A stretch of DNA of 64,000 bases from Slackia faecicanis. Its GTDB lineage: Bacteria; Actinomycetota; Coriobacteriia; Coriobacteriales; Eggerthellaceae. How positions within the stretch are numbered: the first letter of the stretch is position 1; every line of letters begins with the position of its first letter. The stretch spans positions 1 to 64,000 of the forward strand of contig NZ_QICB01000005.1 of assembly GCF_003725295.1 (NCBI RefSeq), written 5' to 3'. Shown here in pieces: positions 1-10,327 of this stretch. Both the position numbers and the translations under genes were made by a program. The notes under the pieces are model-generated. The model did no database searches. It was given only the letters and a program-made list of their open reading frames with translations, and was not told where the DNA came from.

Positions 1-107
1 TGGCTGGGACCCTCTCGGGTCCTCTTCAAATTCCGTATTCCAGTATCCGGTTTTCAAGGTCCCCCGCCTCGTCTCCGAGGGGGTGCCGCGTCAAGCGGCG
101 AGGATGT
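1..107 (-). other. Leader of an operon leaving the left edge, probably rRNA
   Basis: Read on the minus strand, a GC-rich hairpin (about 62-84) is followed by CTTGAAAACCGGATA (about 45-60). Boxes of the form CTTTGAAAACT occur shortly upstream of 16S rRNA and in 16S-23S spacers of many Gram-positive bacteria. No rRNA sequence is visible, so the mature gene would lie beyond position 1. This is inference from motif resemblance and the strong promoter just upstream; a tRNA or other stable RNA transcript is possible. Confidence 0.4.
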
Positions 108-136
108 ATATTACGCCCGTCCCCCGGGCGGCGCAA
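108..136 (-). promoter_or_regulatory. Sigma70-type promoter for the leftward leader
   Basis: The minus strand reads TTGCGC (plus 131-136), a 17-base spacer, then TAATAT (plus 108-113). The expected start of transcription is near position 100, giving a leader of at least 100 bases before the window edge. Confidence 0.4.
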
Positions 137-435
137 GCCCCTTTTTCCTGCTCCACGATTCCTTCACAAACGGGGCAGAAGCCCCGTAAGGGGAGGGAGG
201 GCGAGCCCCGTTTCCCTCCATGCGGGCGCAGGAGAGGCGCCGCGGGCGGAGCCTCTCCCTCTTGTCGCGGAGGCCCGCGAAACGCCCCCGCCTATGGAAT
301 GCATGACGGCGCGCGGTGCATGCATCTATTGCATATACCTATATATAGATAAGGAATGCGCTGCGGAATAAGCTGCAGCGAATGCATTTCTATATAGAAA
401 GAAAGGTGCAAAGGGAACACGGAGGATTAGCGGTT
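137..435. other. Non-coding stretch with AT-rich palindromes
   Basis: No convincing gene is seen. GC-rich sequence to about 310 gives way to an AT-rich patch holding perfect palindromes: a 10-base CTATATATAG at 339-348 and a 14-base TTTCTATATAGAAA at 387-400. An imperfect GC-rich hairpin lies between them. The patch could be protein-binding sites or part of a promoter region for the leftward operon. Short open frames here lack ribosome binding sites and look random. Confidence 0.35.
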
Positions 436-475
436 GGTTGGCTGGCTGGGCCGCTGTCGTGCCAGCCAGCCAACC
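436..475 (-). terminator. Hairpin just after the dehydrogenase gene
   Basis: A perfect 12-bp inverted repeat (436-447 with 464-475) lies three bases beyond the stop of the minus-strand dehydrogenase. No clear T-run follows, so it may be a T-less terminator or a 3' stability structure. Its loop and flanks carry a 20-base sequence also found at 38430-38449. Confidence 0.4.
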
Positions 476-478
476 GGC

Positions 479-1447
479 CTATGCGAGCACTTCGGGATTC
501 AGGCAATCGACGGGATGCCTTCCCGCCAACAGGTCGAGGACCGCTCGACACGCCCGCGTGCGCAGCTCGACGCCGCTCTCCTCGGACCAATACGCCGCAT
601 GCGGCGTAAGCACGGTATGCGGCGCGGTCAGAATGGGGTCGTCGGAAGCGAGCGGCTCGCCTTCGAACACATCGAGGCCCGCGCCCCAAAGCCTTCCTTC
701 GCGCAGCGCGCACGCAAGGGCCTCGGTGTCGACGGCGGCTCCGCGCGCCGTGTTGACCACGATCGCGCCCGGCTTCATCGTTGCGATGGCGGCGGCGTCG
801 ATCAGATGGAAGGTATCATCGGTCAGGGCCGTATGCAGGCTGATCACGTCGCTCGTCGCGATGAGCTCAGAAAGCGGCAGCACTTCGAATCCGTCGGGCG
901 AGCGCCTTTCGCCCCGAAGCGAGCGCGACCAGCACACCGTCTCGAAACCGAGACCCGCCGCCTTGCGCGCTGCGGCCGAGCCGATCGCGCCCATGCCGAC
1001 GACGCCGAACCTGCGCCCATTGCACTGCCCCAACGGGCGAGTGGTGGAATAATCCCACTGCCCACGACGCAACGCGGCATCTTGTTCATTGATGCGGCGC
1101 AAACACGCCAGCGCCAGCGCGATGGCATGATCGCTTACCACCTCGGTCCCATAACCGGGAACGTTGCAGACCGCCACGCCATGCTCGGTGGCTGCGCGCA
1201 CGTCGATTTCGTCATAGCCTGTTCCCGTGCGGCTCACGATGCGCAGCGTCGGAGCCAGCGCCTCGAACACCTCGCGCGTGAAAACGCCATACGACGAGAT
1301 GACGGCATCGGCGCCGCGCGCATGCTCGACGATGAACTCGGGCGTACGTCCTTCGCACACCGTCAGCTCATGCCCTTCCCCTTCGCACAGAGCACGCTCC
1401 GTTTCGATATCGGGGAAATCGAACCCGACGATAGCTATCCTGGCCAT
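479..1447 (-). CDS. D-isomer-specific 2-hydroxyacid dehydrogenase, CtBP-like
   Basis: A 322-residue cytoplasmic oxidoreductase expected to interconvert a 2-oxoacid and a D-2-hydroxyacid. The Rossmann motif GMGAIG is visible around residue 150. It is followed by a WSRS segment instead of the acidic residue typical of NAD binding, which hints at NADP preference. Catalytic Arg (NTARG), Glu (EGEP) and His (TPHAAYW) are all present. The start ATG has an AAGGAG site 7 bases upstream. It lies downstream of ridA and an ABC ATPase on the same strand, 42 bases apart. The exact substrate (glyoxylate, hydroxypyruvate or other) cannot be read from sequence. Confidence 0.85.
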   Translation of the reverse strand: MARIAIVGFDFPDIETERALCEGEGHELTVCEGRTPEFIVEHARGADAVISSYGVFTREVFEALAPTLRIVSRTGTGYDEIDVRAATEHGVAVCNVPGYGTEVVSDHAIALALACLRRINEQDAALRRGQWDYSTTRPLGQCNGRRFGVVGMGAIGSAAARKAAGLGFETVCWSRSLRGERRSPDGFEVLPLSELIATSDVISLHTALTDDTFHLIDAAAIATMKPGAIVVNTARGAAVDTEALACALREGRLWGAGLDVFEGEPLASDDPILTAPHTVLTPHAAYWSEESGVELRTRACRAVLDLLAGRHPVDCLNPEVLA

Positions 1448-1489
1448 ATCGCTCCTTCCTGACGCGGCCGAGCATGCGGCGCGGCGCCC

Positions 1490-2323
1490 CTAGAACACGC
1501 CCCGAAGGGCATACCATCCGTTTCGCTCTTCGACATGCAGCGGCACCTCGAAAAGCCCCGACATGATGCCGTCGGTCAGAAGGTTTTCCTTAGGGCCGTC
1601 GGCGACGACGGCCGCGTCCTTGACAAGGACGACGCGCCCGACCGCGGGCACGATGTCTTCAGGATAATGCGTGACCAGCACGATCGAACGGCCTTCGTCC
1701 GCAAGCGAGCGCATAGCGCCGCGAATCCGATACATGCCCTCGGGATCGAGGCCCGTGCACGGCTCGTCGAATACGAGCACCTGCGGGTCGTGCACCAGTT
1801 CGCGCGCGACCAACACGCGTCTGACCTGGCCCGTCGAAAGGGTCAAGACGTCGCGCGACGCAAACTCGGCCATGCCGAGCCTCGCAAGCGCCTCGCGCGC
1901 CTTATCTCGCATATCCTCGCTCGCCTGCACGCCGCGCGGCAAGCCGAGCGTTCCGAAGAACCCGCCGCACACGATGTCAATGGCGGGAAGATGCACGCCT
2001 ATCTGCGCATGCATCGATGCGCTCACCACGCCGAAGCAGGCTTTGACATCGGCGAGCGTCGGGCGCTCGTTGCCGCGAAACACCACCGGCGCCCGGTCGC
2101 GGTACAGCGGCATGACCTCGCGTGTCAAAAGCTTGATGAAGGTCGATTTGCCCGCGCCGTTCGGGCCGAGCAGCGCCACATGTTCCCCTTCGGCAAGCAC
2201 GAAATCATCCACATGCAGAATGACAGATCCCGCGCGCATCACCGTGGCGTCATGAAGCTCGAACAGCAGCGAACGGTCGACCGCGGCGGCGCAGCGGCCG
2301 GCTTCGGAATCGCACGGACCCAT
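1490..2323 (-). CDS. ABC transporter ATP-binding protein, ModF/YlmA-like
   Basis: A 277-residue single ATPase domain. Walker A is GPNGAGKST (about residues 53-61), the signature is a divergent LSTGQ, Walker B is VLVFDEP and the H-loop is THYPED. The spacing and THYPED end resemble ModF/YlmA-type ATPases that lack an obvious membrane partner. The first 18 or so residues are poorly conserved, so a slightly later start is possible. Its start lies two bases after the ridA stop, so translation is probably coupled. No permease gene is adjacent, leaving the transported compound, or a non-transport role, open. Confidence 0.8.
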   Translation of the reverse strand: MGPCDSEAGRCAAAVDRSLLFELHDATVMRAGSVILHVDDFVLAEGEHVALLGPNGAGKSTFIKLLTREVMPLYRDRAPVVFRGNERPTLADVKACFGVVSASMHAQIGVHLPAIDIVCGGFFGTLGLPRGVQASEDMRDKAREALARLGMAEFASRDVLTLSTGQVRRVLVARELVHDPQVLVFDEPCTGLDPEGMYRIRGAMRSLADEGRSIVLVTHYPEDIVPAVGRVVLVKDAAVVADGPKENLLTDGIMSGLFEVPLHVEERNGWYALRGVF

Positions 2324-2325
2324 GG

Positions 2326-2706
2326 CTACGCGCCGACGACAGCGATGACTTCGACCTCGACGAGCGCGCCCTTGGGAAGCTTATCGACGGCAACCGCCGA
2401 GCGGGCGGGAAGATGGCCGGAGAACGAACGCGCGTACACCTCGTTGAACGCCGCGAAATCGTCCATATCGTCCAGGAAGCAGGTGGTTTTCACCACGTGG
2501 TCGAAATCGGTTCCCGCAGCTTCGAGCAACGCGCCGACATTCTTCATGACCTGGGCCACTTGCTCTTCGATCGTCGCGCCGACAAGCGCGCCCGTCTGCG
2601 GGTCGAGCGCGATCTGGCCCGACGCGAACAAAAGGTCGCCGACGATGTTGCCCTGCACGTACGGCCCGATGGCCGCAGGCGCCTTATCGGTTGCAATGGT
2701 CTTCAT
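2326..2706 (-). CDS. ridA: RidA family enamine/imine deaminase
   Basis: A 126-residue protein matching the RidA/YjgF family over its whole length. Family RidA proteins hydrolyse 2-aminoacrylate and 2-aminocrotonate, reactive enamines made by PLP dehydratases such as IlvA, to stable 2-oxoacids plus ammonia. The substrate-binding Arg in PARSAV and the C-terminal VEVEVIAVV strand are visible. The start has a GAAAGGAGC ribosome binding site. The gene is divergent from ilvA, with 171 bases between starts, which fits a shared role in threonine deamination. Probably first gene of ridA-ABC ATPase-dehydrogenase. Confidence 0.93.
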   Translation of the reverse strand: MKTIATDKAPAAIGPYVQGNIVGDLLFASGQIALDPQTGALVGATIEEQVAQVMKNVGALLEAAGTDFDHVVKTTCFLDDMDDFAAFNEVYARSFSGHLPARSAVAVDKLPKGALVEVEVIAVVGA

Positions 2707-2803
2707 GATTGCTCCTTTCGAGAAAGAGACGGCCTCGAGTCGCTTCTGCTGCCGGACGCTTTGTTACAAGACCCGAAAGTTTCGCACGCGACGTGATAAT
2801 CCC

Positions 2804-2833
2804 CTGCCATTCGGCCGTCTGAATGGCTATACT
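2804..2833 (+). promoter_or_regulatory. Possible ilvA promoter
   Basis: A TATACT -10 element at 2828-2833 has only a poor -35 (CTGCCA, 2804-2809, 18-base spacer). It sits 45 bases upstream of ilvA in the ridA-ilvA divergent region. Confidence 0.3.
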
Positions 2834-2877
2834 ACTTTACTACACTAAATCGTTAAAGCAGCGAAGAGGAACCGCCC

Positions 2878-4089
2878 ATGCTCACGTTGGACACATTCGA
2901 AGAGGCCGCCGCGAAAGTTCGCGAGGTCACTCTGAAAACCGAACTCGTCGAGAGCCCGCATTTCAGCGCGCAGACCGGCAATAAAGTATTCTTCAAGCCC
3001 GAGAACATGCAACGCACCGGAGCCTACAAAGTCCGTGGAGCATATTATAAGATCAGCACCTTGACCGACGAGGAGCGCGCTCGCGGATTGATTACCGCTT
3101 CGGCGGGCAACCACGCCCAAGGCGTCGCCTTCGCCGCCTCGCGCTGCGGCGTGAAATCGGTAGTCGTCATGCCCACCACCACCCCGCTCATCAAAGTCGA
3201 ACGCACGAAGCATTACGGCGCCGAAGTGGTGCTGCACGGCGACGTCTACGACGAAGCCTGCGAAAAGGCCCTTCAGCTGGCCGAAGAAGAAGGCTACACC
3301 TTCATCCATCCATTCAACGACCCCGCCGTGGCCACCGGCCAGGGCACGATCGCCATGGAAATCGTGCAGGAGCTGCCTCTGGTCGACACCATTTTGGTTC
3401 CGATCGGCGGCGGCGGATTGGCGACGGGCGTGTCCACGCTGGCCAAGCTGCTCAACCCCCACATCAAGGTCATCGGCGTCGAACCCGCCAATGCGGCGTG
3501 CATGAAGGCGTCGCTGAAGGCGGGCCACGTGGTGAAGCTGCCCCACGTGAGCACCATCGCCGACGGCACCGCAGTCCAGCAGCCCGGCGACAAGATCTTC
3601 CCCTACATCCAAGAAAACATCGATGACATCATTACGATCGACGACGACGAGCTGATCGTGGCCTTCCTCGACATGGTCGAGAACCATAAGATGGTCGTCG
3701 AGAACTCGGGGCTGCTGACCGTGGCGGCACTCAAGCACCTGCCTGCCGAGAACAAGAAGGTCGTCGCCATCCTGTCGGGCGGCAACATGGACGTCATCAC
3801 CATGTCGTCGGTCATCCAGCACGGTCTGATCATGCGTGACCGCGTGTTCACCGTGTCGGTGCTTCTGCCCGACCGCCCGGGCGAATTGGTGCGCGTGGCC
3901 AGCATCATCGCCGAGAACAGCGGCAACGTCATCAGGCTCGACCACAACCAGTTCGTCAGCACGAATCGTAACGCCGCCGTGGAGCTGCGCGTCACGATCG
4001 AAGCGTTCGGAACCGACCACAAGCATCAGATCGTCAACGCCCTGCAGTCGGGCGGCTTCAAGCCCAAGCTTATCCAGGCGCACCTTTAG
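2878..4089 (+). CDS. ilvA: Threonine ammonia-lyase (threonine deaminase) with ACT domain
   Basis: A 403-residue PLP enzyme turning L-threonine into 2-oxobutanoate and ammonia, the entry step to isoleucine. The PLP lysine lies in RTGAYKVRGAYY (about residue 50), with SAGNHAQGVA and the phosphate-binding GGGGLATG visible. The C-terminal 80 residues form one ACT domain (VSVLLPDRPGELVRVA). This single-ACT short form is found in both TdcB/catabolic and biosynthetic enzymes. The neighbouring leuACDB genes and ilvBNCD elsewhere in the window favour a biosynthetic role. GAAGAGGAA lies upstream of the ATG. Confidence 0.93.
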   Translation: MLTLDTFEEAAAKVREVTLKTELVESPHFSAQTGNKVFFKPENMQRTGAYKVRGAYYKISTLTDEERARGLITASAGNHAQGVAFAASRCGVKSVVVMPTTTPLIKVERTKHYGAEVVLHGDVYDEACEKALQLAEEEGYTFIHPFNDPAVATGQGTIAMEIVQELPLVDTILVPIGGGGLATGVSTLAKLLNPHIKVIGVEPANAACMKASLKAGHVVKLPHVSTIADGTAVQQPGDKIFPYIQENIDDIITIDDDELIVAFLDMVENHKMVVENSGLLTVAALKHLPAENKKVVAILSGGNMDVITMSSVIQHGLIMRDRVFTVSVLLPDRPGELVRVASIIAENSGNVIRLDHNQFVSTNRNAAVELRVTIEAFGTDHKHQIVNALQSGGFKPKLIQAHL

Positions 4090-4267
4090 GGGTCGCCGCC
4101 GCGGCGCCTACGGGTCTGCGCCTTATAAATCCATCGTCTCATCTCGGGGCGGGCTTCGCGCCCGCATCGGCTCCTCGTGCGGAAGACGACCGGATTAACG
4201 CGAGGCAGCCTTTCTTCCGGCACACCGTTCGCACCATGCGAATCGGCCTTCACGAAAGGTGGCTCCC

Positions 4268-5950
4268 ATGACCTCAGGAATGCCCGACCACGTCAAATAC
4301 ATGCGCGGATACCACATGCCGCCCGAGCCCTGCTTCGACTGGGTGCGCAAGGAATACATCGACGCCGCGCCGAAATGGTGCAGCGTCGACCTGCGCGACG
4401 GCAACCAGGCGCTCGTGATCCCCATGAGCCTCGATGAGAAGCTCGAATTCTTCAAGAAGCTCGTCGGCCTGGGCTTCAAGGAAATCGAAATCGGCTTTCC
4501 CGCCGCGAGCGAGACCGAATTCGAGTTGGCGCGCACGCTGATCGAAAACGACATGATCCCCGAAGACGTGACCATCCAGGTGCTCACCCAGGCGCGCGAG
4601 CACATCATCAAGAAAACCTTCGACGCCCTGGAGGGCTGCACCACCCCGGTCATCATCCACGTCTACAACTCCACGAGCGTCGCCCAGCGCGAGCAGGTGT
4701 TTAAAAAAGACAAAGAGCAAATCAAACGGATCGCCGTCGAAGGCGCGAAGCTGCTCAAAGAGCTCACCGAATCGGCAGGCCGCGACAACTACCGCTTCGA
4801 ATACAGCCCCGAAAGCTTCACGGGCACCGAGCCCGAGTACGCGTTGGAAGTCTGCAACGCCGTCCTGGACGTATGGCAGCCCACGCCCGAGCACAAGGCC
4901 GTCATCAATCTGCCCGCCACCGTCGAAATGAGCTCGCCGCACGTCTACGCGAGCCAGGTCGAATACATGAGCAAGAACCTGCGCTACCGCGAGGCCGTGG
5001 AAGTGAGCCTGCATCCGCACAACGACCGCGGCACGGGCGTCGCCTGCGCCGAGCTGGGCGTTTTGGCGGGTGCCGACCGCGTCGAAGGCACCCTGTTCGG
5101 CAACGGCGAGCGCACGGGCAACGTCGACCTGGTCACCATGGCGGGCAATCTGTTCTCGCACGGCGTCGACCCCCTGCTCGACTTCAGCGACATGCCGAGC
5201 ATCGTGGAAATGTACGAGCGCGTAACGCGCATGGAAGTGAACCCGCGCTCCCCCTACGCCGGCCAGCTGGTGTTCGCGGCCTTCTCGGGCAGCCACCAAG
5301 ACGCCATCGCCAAGGGCCTGGCCTGGCGCGACGAGCACGACCCCGAGCATTGGACCTGCCCGTATCTGCCCATCGACCCGGCCGACGTGGGACGCCGCTA
5401 CGAAACCGACGTCATCCGCATCAACAGCCAAAGCGGCAAGGGCGGCATCGGCTACATCCTGGAGAAGAATTACGGCTACGTGCTGCCCCCCAAGATGCGC
5501 GAAGAGCTCAGTTACGCGTCGAAGGACGTCTCCGACCACGCGCATAAAGAACTCGCTCCCGAAGAGGTCAACGCGGTGTTCCACGACACGTTCGTCAACC
5601 ATGACGGACGCCTGCAGCTGCTCGATTTCCACTTCGCGCCCGCATCCGACAACGCGTCGTTCAAGGCGTTTCTGACCGTGAAGCTCGACGGCGTGGAGCA
5701 AGACGCGGCGGGCAACGGCAACGGTCGCCTCGATGCGGTATGCGACGCGCTGGCCAAGCTGGGCGTGAAAGCGCGCATAGCCACCTACAGCGAGCACGCG
5801 CTCGAGCGCGGATCCGACAGCCGCGCCGCAGCCTATGTGGGCATCGACGGCGCCGACGGCGGCATCGTCTGGGGCGCAGGCGAGCACCACGACATCATCA
5901 CCGCCTCGATCCTGGGCCTGATTTCGGCCGTCAACAGGGCACAGGCGTAA
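4268..5950 (+). CDS. leuA: 2-isopropylmalate synthase
   Basis: A 560-residue enzyme condensing acetyl-CoA with 2-oxoisovalerate, the first committed step to leucine. The TIM-barrel domain has the metal-binding Asp in VDLRDGNQ, the [11 protein letters not shown] His pair and [11 protein letters not shown]-terminal leucine-sensing regulatory domain (about residues 430-560) is present, as in long-form LeuA. I chose the ATG at 4268 rather than an in-frame GTG at 4259, because GAAAGG at 4254-4259 is properly spaced for the ATG and overlaps the GTG. It is followed by leuC after 166 bases. Confidence 0.95.
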   Translation: MTSGMPDHVKYMRGYHMPPEPCFDWVRKEYIDAAPKWCSVDLRDGNQALVIPMSLDEKLEFFKKLVGLGFKEIEIGFPAASETEFELARTLIENDMIPEDVTIQVLTQAREHIIKKTFDALEGCTTPVIIHVYNSTSVAQREQVFKKDKEQIKRIAVEGAKLLKELTESAGRDNYRFEYSPESFTGTEPEYALEVCNAVLDVWQPTPEHKAVINLPATVEMSSPHVYASQVEYMSKNLRYREAVEVSLHPHNDRGTGVACAELGVLAGADRVEGTLFGNGERTGNVDLVTMAGNLFSHGVDPLLDFSDMPSIVEMYERVTRMEVNPRSPYAGQLVFAAFSGSHQDAIAKGLAWRDEHDPEHWTCPYLPIDPADVGRRYETDVIRINSQSGKGGIGYILEKNYGYVLPPKMREELSYASKDVSDHAHKELAPEEVNAVFHDTFVNHDGRLQLLDFHFAPASDNASFKAFLTVKLDGVEQDAAGNGNGRLDAVCDALAKLGVKARIATYSEHALERGSDSRAAAYVGIDGADGGIVWGAGEHHDIITASILGLISAVNRAQA

Positions 5951-6116
5951 TCGCGAAAAGCAGGAACGGGCGAAGCGGGCGCATCGAAGCGCGTTCGGAC
6001 GGCGAAAGCGCAGGCGCGCAGACGCCCCGAGCGCGACCGGGCGCAACAGCGGCGCGCAGGGCGCGGCTGCGCCCGAATGCAGACCGCTTCGCCCTCGACA
6101 GAACGGCAGGTTCACC

Positions 6117-7376
6117 ATGGGCATGACCATGACCCAGAAAATCCTGGCAGCGCACGCCGGTCTCGATTCCGTCGTGCCGGGCCAGCTGATCGAGGCCGAC
6201 ATCGACCTGGCCTTGGCAAACGACATCACCGGCCCGGTGGCGATCCGCGAGCTTGCCAAAGCCGGCATGGACAAAGTATTCGACCGCGAGAAAGTGGCCC
6301 TGGTGATGGACCACTTCACCCCGAACAAAGACATCAAGAGCGCCGAGCAGTGCAAAGAATGCCGCGAGTTCGCGAAGAAGCACGACCTGACGAACTTCTT
6401 CGACGTGGGCAACATGGGCATCGAGCACGCGCTGCTGCCCGAGCAAGGCATCGTGGCCGCGGGCGATCTGGTGATCGGCGCCGACAGCCACACCTGCACC
6501 TACGGCGCGCTGAGCGCGTTTTCCACCGGCGTGGGCTCGACCGACGTGGCGGCGGGCATGGCCACGGGCAAGGCGTGGTTCCGCGTTCCTTCGGCCATCA
6601 AGTTCGACCTGACCGGATCTTTGGCCCCGTGGGTTTCGGGCAAAGACGTGATCTTGCACATCATCGGTATGATCGGCGTGGACGGCGCGCTGTATCAGAG
6701 CATGGAATTCGCAGGCGACGGCGTGGCGAGCCTGTCGATGGACGACCGCTTCGCCATCTGCAACATGGCCATCGAAGCGGGCGCCAAAAACGGCATCTTC
6801 CCCGTCGACGACGCCACGCGCGCCTACATGAAAGACCGCGCGCGCCACGAACCCGTCGAATTCGCCGCCGACGAAGACGCGGCCTACGAGCGCGTGATCG
6901 CCATCGACCTGAGCGCGATCCAGCCCACGGTGGCCGCGCCCCATCTGCCCGAGAACACCAAACCGGTCGGCGAGCTGGCGGGCATTCCCGTGCAGCAGAG
7001 CGTGATCGGCAGCTGCACGAACGGCCGCATCGAAGACATGCGCGCCGCGGCCGAAATCATGCGCGGCCGCCACGTGGCCGACGGCGTGCGCACGATCGTG
7101 ATCCCCGCCACGCAGGAAGTCTATCTACAGTGCATCCGCGAAGGCCTGGCCGAAATCTTCATCGAAGCGGGCGCCATCATGTCCACCCCGACCTGCGGCC
7201 CCTGCCTGGGCGGCCACATGGGCATCCTGGCCGCAGGCGAGCGCGCGATCGCCACGACGAACCGCAACTTCGTCGGCCGCATGGGCCATGTGGACTCCGA
7301 GGTATACCTGGCCAGCCCCGCCGTGGCCGCGGCAAGCGCCGTGACGGGCGTCATCTGCGACCCCGCCTCCCTGTAA
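6117..7376 (+). CDS. leuC: 3-isopropylmalate dehydratase large subunit
   Basis: A 419-residue aconitase-family subunit that isomerises 2-isopropylmalate to 3-isopropylmalate together with LeuD. The three iron-sulfur ligands are visible as the Cys of GSCTNGR and the CxxC of TCGPCLGGH. Its length and sequence fit the shorter archaeal/clostridial-type LeuC. Further in-frame ATGs lie at 6123 and 6129, so the start could be a few residues later. It lies between leuA and leuD on the same strand. Confidence 0.95.
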   Translation: MGMTMTQKILAAHAGLDSVVPGQLIEADIDLALANDITGPVAIRELAKAGMDKVFDREKVALVMDHFTPNKDIKSAEQCKECREFAKKHDLTNFFDVGNMGIEHALLPEQGIVAAGDLVIGADSHTCTYGALSAFSTGVGSTDVAAGMATGKAWFRVPSAIKFDLTGSLAPWVSGKDVILHIIGMIGVDGALYQSMEFAGDGVASLSMDDRFAICNMAIEAGAKNGIFPVDDATRAYMKDRARHEPVEFAADEDAAYERVIAIDLSAIQPTVAAPHLPENTKPVGELAGIPVQQSVIGSCTNGRIEDMRAAAEIMRGRHVADGVRTIVIPATQEVYLQCIREGLAEIFIEAGAIMSTPTCGPCLGGHMGILAAGERAIATTNRNFVGRMGHVDSEVYLASPAVAAASAVTGVICDPASL

Positions 7377-7458
7377 CATCGCCGATACCGGCGCGCCGCC
7401 GCGATGCGACGCGGCGGCGCGCCCTCGACGCTTTCGCACCGTCGGAAAGGACCCTCTC

Positions 7459-7956
7459 ATGAACATGCACGCCCAAGGCGCCGCATTCAAATACGGCGAC
7501 AACGTCGATACCGACGTCATCATTCCCGCCCGCTACCTCAACATCGCCGACCCGCAGGAGCTGGCGAGCCATGCCATGGAAGACATCGACGCCGACTTCG
7601 TGAAGAACGTGAAGCCGGGCGACATCATGGTGGCCGAAAAGAACTTCGGCTGCGGATCGTCGCGCGAGCACGCCCCGCGCGTCATCAAAGACAACGGCGT
7701 GGCCTGCGTGATCGCCGCCAGCTTCGCGCGCATCTTCTACCGCAACGCCATCAATATCGGCCTGCCCATCTTGGAATGCGCCGAAGCCGCCGCGGCGATC
7801 GAGGCGGGCGATGAAGTGGCCGTCGATTTCGGCACTGGCGAAATCCGAGACATCACAACGGGCGAAACCTTCCAGGCCCTGCCCTTCCCCGAGTTCATCC
7901 AAGGAATCATCGACAACGAAGGGTTGTTGAACAGCCTTAAGGCTCGCGGGGTTTAG
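7459..7956 (+). CDS. leuD: 3-isopropylmalate dehydratase small subunit
   Basis: A 165-residue swivel-domain partner of LeuC. The substrate-binding loop [12 protein letters not shown] is intact (about residues 58-69). The gap from leuC is 82 bases, and GGAAAGGA precedes the ATG. Length is normal for the short LeuD paired with this LeuC type. Confidence 0.95.
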   Translation: MNMHAQGAAFKYGDNVDTDVIIPARYLNIADPQELASHAMEDIDADFVKNVKPGDIMVAEKNFGCGSSREHAPRVIKDNGVACVIAASFARIFYRNAINIGLPILECAEAAAAIEAGDEVAVDFGTGEIRDITTGETFQALPFPEFIQGIIDNEGLLNSLKARGV

Positions 7957-8010
7957 CTGGGCGGCGGCGGGGCCGGGGGCATGCCGTGCTCAAACAGTCC
8001 CGGGCTCGCT

Positions 8011-8035
8011 CGAAAGCCGCATAATGTGGCTTTCG
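8011..8035. other. Small hairpin in the leuD-leuB gap
   Basis: A perfect 8-bp stem (8011-8018 with 8028-8035) around a 9-base loop lies in the 212-base gap between leuD and leuB. No T-run follows, so termination is unlikely. It may be an mRNA processing or stability element. Confidence 0.3.
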
Positions 8036-8168
8036 GCTCGTGCGGAACTGCGCGCGGCACGCCGCCGGCCCCCTGGGAATTTTCCCCTCCCATCCCCATT
8101 CGCCGAACACGAAATACGACGCTTGAACCGCTCGCTCTTCGGCGGCGGATCGACAGAAGGAGACAGCT

Positions 8169-9230
<1,062 letters not shown>

Positions 9231-9414
9231 GGGCCCACAGAGCCTGGAAACGCGACGGCACGCACGAACGAAGCGGCATTTCCAGGCGCACGGCGGCCTT
9301 GAGAACGCGAGCCGCCGAAAATAAGGAAACCCGCCTGGCAAACGGGTGGAATACGGCGTTTCGTCGTGTTACATTTTCCGCGAAAAGCGCATCTCCGAAA
9401 AGAAGGGAGCTTTC

Positions 9415-9885
9415 ATGAAATACGAGAACATCCTGGTTCCTTACGACGGATCGGATTCCTCCAAGAAGGCTTTGTCGACGGCGCTCGAATACGTCGACCT
9501 GGGCATCGGCGGCAAGACGACCGCCTTCTTCGCCGCGCCCGTCCCCCAGTTCGAAACGCAGGACTTCAAGATCGCCGAGCACATCAGCGGGTCGAGGCCG
9601 CTCAGCGCCGCCGAAGCCGCCGAGATGCAGGAGCGCTATCTGCAGTTCCACCGCGAGCAGCTGGAAAGCGAGCTGGGCGAATTCGTCCAGATGGCAGGAG
9701 ACTCCCTCGATTTCGCCATCGGCCAGGGCAAGCCCAGCAAGGCGATCCTCGAATACGCGCACAGCCATCGCGTCGACTTGATCGTCATGGGTTCGCGCGG
9801 CCTGAACGCCGTGGCCGGCATGCTGGGCTCGGTCAGCTACGCGGTTCTGCGCAACGCCGAATGCCCCGTCATGATCGAACGCTAA
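9415..9885 (+). CDS. Universal stress protein, UspA family
   Basis: A 156-residue single Usp domain. The ATP-binding signature GSRGLNAVAGMLGSVS is present, so it is probably an ATP-binding Usp. An upstream in-frame ATG at 9346 would add 23 residues. I prefer 9415 because AGAAGGGAG sits directly before it and the Usp fold begins there (MKYENILVPYDGS). It is monocistronic, with a strong terminator after it. The specific stress role is unknown. Confidence 0.9.
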   Translation: MKYENILVPYDGSDSSKKALSTALEYVDLGIGGKTTAFFAAPVPQFETQDFKIAEHISGSRPLSAAEAAEMQERYLQFHREQLESELGEFVQMAGDSLDFAIGQGKPSKAILEYAHSHRVDLIVMGSRGLNAVAGMLGSVSYAVLRNAECPVMIER

Positions 9886-9928
9886 CAGCCTTATCGAGCG
9901 CACCTGTCGCACGATCGCGACCTCTTGA

Positions 9929-9965
9929 AAGCCGCCGAGCCGCCCGCCGCCTCGGCGGCTTTTCT
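9929..9965 (+). terminator. Rho-independent terminator of the Usp gene
   Basis: An 11-bp perfect GC-rich stem (9929-9939 with 9951-9961) runs into a short T-run. Confidence 0.85.
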
Positions 9966-10327
9966 GCGTCGAAGCGGCATGACGGGCGGCGCAAGCGCCC
10001 CGCGCCCGCGAATACATACGGAAGCGATATGCATAATACCTGGTCTTCGCCTTGTTCTTGGCAATCGGAAGCCGTGCTGAGCCCATTTCGTCGCCGAATG
10101 GGTCTTTTGGGGCTAAAAATATAACTTTATTGCATATATTTTCAATTTGATTCACTTTTGAAAAATCATGGGATTCGAAGGAAGCCTGACGGTGATACTA
10201 TTATCATCGCAGGTGAACGGCGTGTTTTATCGATATTCCGTGAAATGGCACTCTTTGCGTGGTATGCTGGTCAACAGTTCTAAAACCCAGTTCAAATATA
10301 TTTTTTACTTCGCGTAAGGAGCGACCC
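9966..10327. other. Intergenic region upstream of the CarD-type gene
   Basis: No gene is seen. A weak hairpin with a following TCTTTT (10082-10108) could be a second terminator. From about 10115 the sequence is markedly AT-rich for this genome. It probably holds the promoter of the CarD-type gene, but no -35/-10 pair stands out. Confidence 0.35.

Noticed and set aside
434-1462. Long plus-strand frame opposite the 2-hydroxyacid dehydrogenase.
   Set aside because: High GC content creates long antisense frames. The minus-strand product has all dehydrogenase motifs and the plus-strand one has none.
2845-4083. Long minus-strand frame opposite ilvA, rich in His, Asp and Val.
   Set aside because: Its composition is that of a GC-rich antisense shadow; ilvA is clear on the other strand. 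Similar shadows opposite leuA, purL, fhs, ilvB, ilvD and pstB were dropped for the same reason.
4259-4267. GTG at 4259 as the leuA start.
   Set aside because: It overlaps the GAAAGG ribosome site that serves ATG 4268.
8011-8035. Terminator between leuD and leuB.
   Set aside because: The stem is short and no T-run follows; listed only as a hairpin.
10259-10327. N-terminal extension of the CarD-type protein from an in-frame upstream start.
   Set aside because: The extension is unrelated to CarD proteins, and ATG 10328 has a good ribosome site and matches the domain start.
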